A stretch of DNA of 10,130 nucleotides from NCBI GenBank assembly GCA_028867095.1, contig JAGWHA010000026.1, positions 1-10,130 of the forward strand, written 5' to 3'. The notes beneath the pieces were generated by a model. That model did not search any database, was not told where the DNA came from, and was given only the letters and a program-made list of their open reading frames with translations. The stretch is from Microcaldota archaeon (GTDB lineage Archaea > Micrarchaeota > Micrarchaeia > Micrarchaeales > CABMGC01). Both the position numbers and the translations under genes were made by a program. Positions within the stretch are counted from its first letter, which is position 1. Every line of letters starts with the position of its first letter. Shown here one piece after another: positions 5,515-10,130 of this stretch.

Positions 5515-6141
5515 ATGGATATTAAGAAATTGATTCAGATTCTGAGCGCCGTGTTCGTCGCCGCGATATTCATAGCCTCCTACGCCTCTTTCGGCAACAA
5601 CGGGTCGAATCTGGGCTCATCCGGGACCACGACCACGGTTGCGCCGCAGACAGTCTATGGGTCGGGAAACGCAAACGCGATGGTGACCGGATACGGACCA
5701 ACGATGTCAATATTCATAAAATGCAACTCCTTAGGCCTCACCAATTCGACTGTGTACAACGTCTCGCTGATGCTCTCAAACCTTGAGGCAAACAATAATG
5801 TAAGCAACTCATTCCAGCCAAACCAGACAACCTTCACAGTATACACAGGCAAATTAAACTCTTACCAACTTGCAAACTATCTGAGCACAAACATCGGCAC
5901 GAACTCTTCGGCATGCCTCTCCTACAAAGGCCAGACAAACCTGGAGTTGCCCAGCAACGTGATGTTTGCAGTGCAGGGCCAGAGAGTCTCCCTCCCGATT
6001 CCGCAGAACCTTCGAAACCTGGAGCTTTTCACTGCCCTAAAACCGATCAATTCGCAGGTCCCGCTCAGGATATCGGCGCTGCTGACGTCCAACGGCATGA
6101 TCTTCGGCAACCTTAGCATTACGCAGCTTGGTGGTGGCTGA
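5515..6141 (+). CDS. Secreted or membrane-anchored protein of unknown function, first gene of the gltX operon
   Basis: A 208-residue protein that I cannot assign to a family. Residues about 6-26 (LIQILSAVFVAAIFIASYASF) form one hydrophobic helix after a basic MDIKK start, fitting an uncleaved signal anchor or signal peptide. A Ser/Thr/Gly-rich linker (SSGTTTTVAP) follows and then a beta-rich outer domain with two cysteines (IKCNSLG and SACLSYKG) that could form a disulphide. Seven N-X-S/T sequons suggest N-glycosylation. An in-frame GTG at 5506 would add three residues, but GTGAT at 5506-5510 is better read as the ribosome binding site for the ATG at 5515; the FKBP gene opposite uses the same GTGAT. 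The stop shares one base with the gltX start (TGATG), so the protein is co-expressed with a tRNA synthetase. Role unknown. Confidence 0.8.
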   Translation: MDIKKLIQILSAVFVAAIFIASYASFGNNGSNLGSSGTTTTVAPQTVYGSGNANAMVTGYGPTMSIFIKCNSLGLTNSTVYNVSLMLSNLEANNNVSNSFQPNQTTFTVYTGKLNSYQLANYLSTNIGTNSSACLSYKGQTNLELPSNVMFAVQGQRVSLPIPQNLRNLELFTALKPINSQVPLRISALLTSNGMIFGNLSITQLGGG

Positions 6142-7853
6142 TGCTTGGAGAACAGATATTATCTGCAATAAGAAAATATTCGGTAAAGAATGCGCTGGAA
6201 TACGGAAAGGCCAATGAAAAGTCTGTTTTTGGGAAGGTGATCTCCGAGTTCCCCGAGACGAAGTCGGACATGAAGGGATTGATGTCCGAGATTGCACGGA
6301 TCGTCTCCGAGGTGGGAAAGCTGGACAGGGCCTCGCTTGAAAGGGAATTTGAGGAGCATCGCGAGGAATTCGAGAAGGCGCAGCAGATCAAGGCAAAGGA
6401 GTCTGTCCCAAAGTTTGTGCTTGAAGGCGCAATCAAGGGAGATTTCGCAACAAGGTATGCGCCAGCGCCAAACGGCTACATGCACATCGGCCATGCGAAG
6501 GCTGCGCTGATGGCAAGCGAGTTCGCAAAGATCTACGAGGGGAAGATCTTCCTCTACTTTGACGACACGAACCCGGAGAAGGACAGGCAGGAATACGTTG
6601 ACGCAATGAAGGAGGACCTTGCATGGCTGGGGATACGCTTTGACGATGAGTACTACGCAAGCGACAACATTGAGCTGATTTACGGGCATGCAAGAGAGCT
6701 GCTTGGCCAGGGGAACGCCTACGCGTGCGAGTGCGAGGCGGAGCTTGTGAGCAAGAACAGGTTCGCCGGAATAGAGTGCGAGCACAGGGCAAGGGCAAGC
6801 GGGGAGAACCTGCGCATATTCGAGGACATGCTGGGTGGAAAATACGACGAGGGGAAGGTGGCGATCAGGTTCAGGGGGGATATGAAGTCGCAGAACACCG
6901 CGCTGAGGGATCCTGTTATACTTAGGATCAAGAGGGGTGCGCACTACAGGCAGGGCGAGAGGTATATCGTGTGGCCAACATACGACCTCAACACGCCGAT
7001 AATGGACTCGATGCACGGGGTCACGGACGTGATCAGGTCAAAGGAGTTCGAGCTTCGGGATGAGCTTGCAAGGATGATACTTAGGGCGCTAAAGCTGGGA
7101 GAGCCAAGGATACATAGCGAGTCCAGGCTGGTCATAGTAGACAACATAACCCACAAGAGGGAGCTAAACAAGCTGATCGCAAAGGGGGAGCTTTGGGGGT
7201 ACGATGACCCCAGGCTTGTGACGATCTCCGCGCTTAGGCGGAGAGGCATAGTGCCGGAGGCGATCCGCAAGTTCGTGCTGCGATCCGGAATGAGCAAGAC
7301 GGACGGAAAGATGGACATAAGCATGCTGCTTGACGAGAACAGAAAGGCCGTTGATAAAATTGCAAAAAGGCTCTTTTTCGTAGAAGACCCAGTTAAGGTG
7401 AAGATAGAAGGGGGCAAACGGACCATGGTAAGGATGAGTCTGCTTCCTGAAAATGATGCAGAGTTCAGGGAATATGACGTCGGTAACACACTCTACATAA
7501 GCAGGAAGGATTCAGAGGCGCTCGCCGTCGGGGACAAGATAAGGTTTAAAGACTTATTTAATGTAGAAGTAAGCAACTTGAAGGGCGACATCACCTGCAA
7601 GTTCATTGGAGGCGACCAAAAAGGAACAAAGACAGTCCAATGGGTAAGTGAGGGTAATTATATATCAGCAAAACTCGTGATACCTGGCAAGCTGCTCATC
7701 GACGGAGAATTCAACAAGGACAGCCTGGCCCAGATTTCCGGACTTGCGGAAGGCTACACGCAGAATGTGAGGCAGGGCGAGATAGTCCAGTTTGAGAGGA
7801 TTGGGTTCTTCAGGCTCGATGACAAGGGGCAGATGCTGTTCATAGGATCGTAG
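6141..7853 (+). CDS. gltX: Glutamyl-tRNA synthetase, archaeal/eukaryotic type
   Basis: A 570-residue class I aminoacyl-tRNA synthetase that charges tRNA-Glu with glutamate in the cytosol (and perhaps tRNA-Gln, if the cell uses the transamidation route). The roughly 100-residue helical N-terminal extension before the catalytic core, with HREEFEKAQQIKAKE, is typical of archaeal GluRS. The HIGH motif is H115-I-G-H118 in YAPAPNGYMHIGHAKAA; the KMSKS-equivalent loop is G383-M-S-K-T387. A zinc-binding pattern is present as C196-x-C198 and C213-x-H215. FDDTNPEKDRQEYV and PTYDLNTPIMDS are core GluRS segments. Residues about 400-570 form the two beta-barrel anticodon-binding domains expected for this type. 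Length is normal and no damage is seen. The start overlaps the previous stop by one base, and the next gene follows after 8 bases. Confidence 0.97.
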   Translation: MLGEQILSAIRKYSVKNALEYGKANEKSVFGKVISEFPETKSDMKGLMSEIARIVSEVGKLDRASLEREFEEHREEFEKAQQIKAKESVPKFVLEGAIKGDFATRYAPAPNGYMHIGHAKAALMASEFAKIYEGKIFLYFDDTNPEKDRQEYVDAMKEDLAWLGIRFDDEYYASDNIELIYGHARELLGQGNAYACECEAELVSKNRFAGIECEHRARASGENLRIFEDMLGGKYDEGKVAIRFRGDMKSQNTALRDPVILRIKRGAHYRQGERYIVWPTYDLNTPIMDSMHGVTDVIRSKEFELRDELARMILRALKLGEPRIHSESRLVIVDNITHKRELNKLIAKGELWGYDDPRLVTISALRRRGIVPEAIRKFVLRSGMSKTDGKMDISMLLDENRKAVDKIAKRLFFVEDPVKVKIEGGKRTMVRMSLLPENDAEFREYDVGNTLYISRKDSEALAVGDKIRFKDLFNVEVSNLKGDITCKFIGGDQKGTKTVQWVSEGNYISAKLVIPGKLLIDGEFNKDSLAQISGLAEGYTQNVRQGEIVQFERIGFFRLDDKGQMLFIGS

Positions 7854-7861
7854 GCGAAGCA

Positions 7862-8548
7862 ATGGTAGTACTAAATCAAACAAGCGAAAAGCAGCCGGTT
7901 GCCGACAGGCCTGTTGCCTTCAAGGACAGCCAGAGGATGGGGGGCAAGGCCGCGAACATGGAGAACATTGCGCTCAGGAACGTCGTGCAGGAGAGCTGGA
8001 GGACAAAGGTGAAGCACGACAAGGGCCTCATGGACCTAATAGACGACCACGCGTCCAACATGCACAGGCTTCTTGGCAACGCTGAGTACGAGATATTCTG
8101 CATACACAACCTGATCGCGAACACGAAGAACATGAGCAAGGCAGAGGTCAGGGGATACATAAGGATAATCGAGGGGCTTGCGTACTTCTACAACACAAAG
8201 CTTGGCGCGGACCTTGCGTCCACGCTGCTGACGGGGCTTACTTTCAAGGCAAAGAACCTCGACTCGATAGGAAGGTACTACAAGCTGATGATAATGCAGA
8301 TCGACTCCAGGATAAAGAAGTTCGAGTCGAGGGCAAGTGTGGAGAACAAGAGGATGGAGGGGCTGGCGCTTGAGCTCAAGTACAACGAGTCGAGCATAAT
8401 CACAAGGATCTTCAGAAAGGACAGGTTAAACAGCCTTAGGTTAAGGATGAACGCGAGGAGGAAGAGGCTCGAGAGGATAAACACGAGGATCTCAAAAAAC
8501 AGGAAGACCCTCGAGTCCATAAACAGGACCATACGCGGCTCATCGTAG
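7862..8548 (+). CDS. Helical, basic protein of unknown function, last gene of the gltX operon
   Basis: A 228-residue protein without a family that I recognise. It is almost wholly predicted helical. After a polar N-terminus (residues 1-40) comes a region rich in H, N and L (MDLIDDHASNMHRLLGNAEY), then a helix pair with aromatic residues (IIEGLAYFYNTKLGADL), and from about residue 140 to the end a strongly basic, heptad-like stretch (LRLRMNARRKRLERINTRIS) that suggests a coiled coil, possibly RNA- or DNA-binding. No signal peptide or membrane helix is apparent. It starts 8 bases after the gltX stop, so it is in the same transcription unit, and ends 1 base from the convergent aldo/keto reductase stop. 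Codon use matches its neighbours. Real coding status is well supported by context; function is unknown. Confidence 0.8.
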   Translation: MVVLNQTSEKQPVADRPVAFKDSQRMGGKAANMENIALRNVVQESWRTKVKHDKGLMDLIDDHASNMHRLLGNAEYEIFCIHNLIANTKNMSKAEVRGYIRIIEGLAYFYNTKLGADLASTLLTGLTFKAKNLDSIGRYYKLMIMQIDSRIKKFESRASVENKRMEGLALELKYNESSIITRIFRKDRLNSLRLRMNARRKRLERINTRISKNRKTLESINRTIRGSS

Positions 8549-8549
8549 G

Positions 8550-9350
8550 CTAGAGCTTTCTGAGGAATTCGTAATCCGCATCCTTCAGCTTCCAGCCTGC
8601 TCCCCCAATTATCTCGGTAATGTGGCCCCGGTCAGCGGACATGGGAATCGGGAGGGAGTTCCTCAGCAGATAGTTTAGGGCGACCTGGATGGGGGTCTTT
8701 CCGTATCTCTCTGCGACCTCGAGGAGCTCCCCGGACTTTGCAACCGAACCCTTTGCAAGGGGGGTGTATGAGATGACCTTCACCTTGTTTTTCTCGCAGA
8801 AGGGAATCAGCTCCCTCTCCGGGCCCTTGTCAAGCACATTGTACTCTATCTGGTTGGCCTCAATCTCGTACTTCTTTGCAGCCTCAAGGGCCTTGATCAT
8901 GTCCCCGACCAGGAAGTTGCTGACCCCAAAACTCCTTATCTTCCCGATGTCCACCAGCTCCTCCATCGTGCCGATTGCCTCCTTCATGTTCGCCACAGGA
9001 TTTGGGAAGTGTATCAGGTAGAGGTCGAGGTACTTTGTCTGCAGCCTCTCTAGGCTTTTTGTGACCGCGTTCATTATCCCTTTTCTGCTCAGGTGGGTCG
9101 GCCAAACCTTAGAGGTTATGTGGATGGATTCACGGTCCGATCCCTTGATGGCCTGCGCGACAAGCTCCTCGGCATGCCCCCGGCCGTAGAGCTCGGCTGT
9201 GTCGATAGCGTTTATTCCGCTTTGAAGCGCAAACCTTATCGCGTCAATCTGGGACCTGTCGTCCCCTGTGTCCGGAAGCATCCACCCTCCCATCCCCCAA
9301 GTGCCAAGGCCTATCGGGAATACCCTCTTGCCGGAAAGCCGCTTTATCAT
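8550..9350 (-). CDS. Aldo/keto reductase
   Basis: A 266-residue NAD(P)H-dependent oxidoreductase of the aldo/keto reductase superfamily, a TIM barrel that reduces carbonyl substrates in the cytosol. The catalytic tetrad is complete: D50 and Y55 in NAIDTAELYG, K81 in HITSKVWP and H114 in LDLYLIHFPNP. Other family marks are FPIGLGTWGMGG at residues 11-22, SFGVSNF, the NQIEYNV strand and SYTPLAKGS near the cofactor phosphate site. The frame stays open upstream to 9581, but that extension is antisense to the next gene and lacks family character; the ATG at 9350 begins MIKRLSGKRVFPIG in the normal place, with a TATA box 27 bases upstream. Substrate cannot be told from sequence. It converges on the previous gene with a 1-base gap, so antisense read-through could affect both. 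Confidence 0.94.
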   Translation of the reverse strand: MIKRLSGKRVFPIGLGTWGMGGWMLPDTGDDRSQIDAIRFALQSGINAIDTAELYGRGHAEELVAQAIKGSDRESIHITSKVWPTHLSRKGIMNAVTKSLERLQTKYLDLYLIHFPNPVANMKEAIGTMEELVDIGKIRSFGVSNFLVGDMIKALEAAKKYEIEANQIEYNVLDKGPERELIPFCEKNKVKVISYTPLAKGSVAKSGELLEVAERYGKTPIQVALNYLLRNSLPIPMSADRGHITEIIGGAGWKLKDADYEFLRKL

Positions 9351-9371
9351 CGTAGACGATCGGTCGTAAAA

Positions 9372-9383
9372 GTTATTTATAAC
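9372..9383. promoter_or_regulatory. Near-palindromic TATA box serving two divergent leaderless genes
   Basis: GTTATTTATAAC reads GTTATAAATAAC on the other strand, so both orientations contain a good TATA core (TTATAAAT on the minus strand). Its centre lies about 27 bases before the aldo/keto reductase ATG (9350) and about 26 bases before the ATG at 9403. Both distances are those expected for leaderless archaeal transcription. The A-rich GTAAAAG on one side could act as a BRE for the plus-strand direction. Confidence 0.65.
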
Positions 9384-9402
9384 ATCTGGGCAATAACCAT
9401 CC

Positions 9403-9705
9403 ATGGAATTCGAGAAGAAGCAGGTGCCAAAGGAGCTCATCAAGGTCGAAAAGCTAAAAAAGGGCCTTGAGAAGGTGGCTTTCATCTCCCTGTTCTTTGA
9501 CATCGCGATAGCGGTGGTGACGCTGGTCACGCTGAACACAGGAAAGCTGCAGATAACCGAGGCGCTGATAACGCTGCTCAACTATGCGCTGACCGTCATA
9601 GTCATCATATCCGTGGTCATCTTCGCCGCGATACTTACGATGAAGCACTACCAGGATGCGGAGGAGATAATACTGCTGCGAAAATGGAGGAACAAACTGA
9701 AATGA
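9403..9705 (+). CDS. Small membrane protein with two predicted helices, unknown function
   Basis: A 100-residue protein with a charged, lysine-rich N-terminus (MEFEKKQVPKELIKVEKLKK), a first hydrophobic helix at about 25-45 (VAFISLFFDIAIAVVTLVTL), a short polar turn (NTGKLQITEA), a second helix at about 60-80 (ALTVIVIISVVIFAAILTM) and a basic tail (LLRKWRNKLK). By the positive-inside rule both ends should be cytosolic. I see no enzymatic motif and no family that I recognise. The ATG at 9403 is about 26 bases after a shared TATA box and divergent from the aldo/keto reductase. Coding is supported by the promoter position, composition and a clear membrane pattern; function is unknown. Confidence 0.72.
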   Translation: MEFEKKQVPKELIKVEKLKKGLEKVAFISLFFDIAIAVVTLVTLNTGKLQITEALITLLNYALTVIVIISVVIFAAILTMKHYQDAEEIILLRKWRNKLK

Positions 9706-9739
9706 GGATATAGACACCTGTCAAACTCCTCTGAAGGCG

Positions 9740-9746
9740 TATATAT
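9740..9746 (+). promoter_or_regulatory. TATA box of the candidate pseudoknot RNA
   Basis: TATATAT on the plus strand. A start about 26 bases on falls at 9768-9770, exactly where the GC-rich sequence GCGGAAGGC begins. No coding start lies within reach, which argues that the product is an RNA. Confidence 0.5.
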
Positions 9747-9768
9747 CTAGACAGCAATAATAGTATTG

Positions 9769-9870
9769 CGGAAGGCGAAACGGCCCAAGCCCCAAAAGGT
9801 AACGGCCTTCCCAGCCAAAGTGGCGCACTTTCGAAGTGGGCCGTCAGTGGCGATTTTAAGGGCGAAAAAT
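9769..9870 (+). ncRNA. Candidate structured RNA with H-type pseudoknot, unclassified
   Basis: A GC-rich, non-coding island follows a TATA box at the right distance. Two perfect helices interlock: GGAAGGC (9770-9776) with GCCTTCC (9805-9811), and ACGGCCCA (9780-9787) with TGGGCCGT (9837-9844). Their order (A, B, A', B') is that of a pseudoknot. Small hairpins GCC-aaagt-GGC (9814-9824) and CACTT-tcg-AAGTG (9826-9838) lie between; the second partly competes with helix B. The order of strands and a CGAA just before the last strand recall HDV-like ribozymes, but a proper third helix and the G pair that follows the first helix in that fold are not evident. Not a tRNA, 5S, SRP or RNase P RNA that I recognise. 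The 3' end is unclear. Confidence 0.5.
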
Positions 9871-9919
9871 ACGAATCTGCAGTTAGCCATAAAGCGAATA
9901 AGAATTCTAAGATATAAAC

Positions 9920-9972
9920 ACATCTACCTAAATTAGTTAGGTAGATAAAATTTCAAATAAACATCTACCTAA
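9920..9972. repeat. Three copies of ATCTACCTAA: one inverted pair plus one direct copy
   Basis: ATCTACCTAA occurs at 9922-9931 and 9963-9972 and inverted as TTAGGTAGAT at 9937-9946. The first two form a perfect 10-base stem with a 5-base loop; the direct copies share 12 bases (ACATCTACCTAA) and are 41 bases apart. The cluster lies upstream of an ATG at 9981 and behind TATAAA at 9913-9918, so an operator for a dimeric regulator or antitoxin is plausible. A terminator hairpin for the upstream RNA is an alternative. Confidence 0.6.
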
Positions 9973-9980
9973 TTAAAACA

Positions 9981-10082
9981 ATGGGGAGTACGGGTAGGGG
10001 GCTTAAAGTAACGTTCTTTTTTGAGGGTAAATGGTGCGCTAGGGCCGAATATGTGCCCTTGATACCTCAATTTGACTTCTAG
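9981..10082 (+). CDS. Short HicB-antitoxin-like frame, possibly degraded or not coding
   Basis: An ATG-initiated frame of 33 codons, MGSTGRGLKVTFFFEGKWC followed by ARAEYVPLIPQFDF and a TAG stop. The strand-turn-strand pattern (LKVTFFFEGKWCARAE) resembles the first half of HicB-type antitoxins, in which E-G-x-W/Y-x-A marks the turn, but the family's following Q-G-x-T/S and E-A-L-x-N-L helix is missing. Beyond the stop the same frame continues VQFGES before a second TAG. This could be a decayed antitoxin gene, a tiny intact gene, or chance, because the same DNA also folds well as RNA and carries an open frame on the other strand. The upstream repeat cluster would suit an autoregulated antitoxin. 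Confidence 0.25.
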   Translation: MGSTGRGLKVTFFFEGKWCARAEYVPLIPQFDF

Positions 10083-10130
10083 GTGCAGTTTGGAGAGTCC
10101 TAGACTCGCATGCACACTCCCACTATGACT

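Noticed and set aside
6159..7016. Long open frame of 285 codons on the minus strand inside gltX
   Set aside because: It is fully antisense to a gene with complete synthetase motifs, has an unnatural composition rich in L, V, R, H and P, and no recognisable domain.
6944..7489. 181-codon minus-strand frame inside gltX
   Set aside because: Serine/leucine-rich antisense shadow of the synthetase core; no motif and no promoter.
9351..9581. N-terminal extension of the aldo/keto reductase frame up to 9581
   Set aside because: The extension is antisense to the small membrane protein gene; the family's N-terminus and a correctly placed TATA box fit the ATG at 9350.
9768..9870. tRNA, 5S rRNA, SRP RNA, RNase P RNA or twister-ribozyme identity for the right-hand RNA candidate
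   Set aside because: No T-loop or other class signatures; a CCCAAGCC segment followed by AAAAG recalls twister ribozymes, but the stem around it and the partner G-rich strand are missing.
9969..10130. 53-codon minus-strand open frame entering from the right edge (ends TPHCFN)
   Set aside because: No start in the window, no recognisable domain, and it competes with a plus-strand frame and a strong RNA fold; it could be the tail of a real gene but cannot be supported here.
1..10130. CRISPR array, insertion sequence or tRNA gene
   Set aside because: No regularly spaced repeats, no transposase frame or terminal inverted repeats, and no tRNA cloverleaf were found on either strand by eye.

Overview
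The window looks archaeal, most likely from a small-genome DPANN-type lineage such as Micrarchaeota; the phylum is an inference and not proven here. The archaeal evidence is direct: an archaeal RNA polymerase subunit Rpo7 followed by Spt4, an archaeal/eukaryotic-type glutamyl-tRNA synthetase with a long N-terminal extension, a long-form archaeal FKBP, an Fcf1/Utp24-like PIN protein, AT-rich TATA boxes about 25 bases upstream of starts (several genes look leaderless), and heavy use of AGG and ATA codons. Genes are tightly packed, with 1-base overlaps, 1-8 base gaps and convergent ends that touch or overlap.

Layout. 1-216 (-) is the N-terminal part of a membrane protein, possibly PAP2-like. 276-644 (+) is an Fcf1-like PIN nuclease, sharing one TATA-like box with its divergent neighbour. 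636-1254 (-) is a vapBC toxin-antitoxin pair whose toxin gene overlaps the end of the PIN gene. 1255-1542 is non-coding: the vapB promoter, then a GC-rich structured island behind its own TATA box (candidate RNA gene), then the rpo7 promoter and a Shine-Dalgarno site. 1543-2321 (+) holds rpo7 (TTG start) and spt4. 2360-4627 (+) is a large GT-C-like membrane protein with an ectodomain rich in N-glycosylation sequons. 4702-5406 (-) is a SlyD-like FKBP. 5515-8548 (+) is a three-gene unit: a secreted or membrane-anchored unknown, gltX, and a helical basic unknown. 8550-9350 (-) is an aldo/keto reductase and 9403-9705 (+) a small two-helix membrane protein; they diverge from a single near-palindromic TATA box. 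9706-10130 is mostly non-coding: a candidate RNA that folds as an H-type pseudoknot about 26 bases downstream of a TATA box, three copies of a 10-base repeat, and at the right edge a short HicB-like frame in DNA that can also fold into a multi-branched structure.

How the parts relate. The PIN, rpo7 and spt4 genes fit an information-processing gene string common in archaea, here interrupted by the oppositely oriented vapBC cassette and the RNA candidate. The GT-C-like protein and the anchored protein before gltX both carry many N-X-S/T sequons, consistent with a glycosylated cell surface. The most novel signals are the two candidate RNAs (about 1350-1487 and 9769-9870) and the repeat cluster with the structured right edge.
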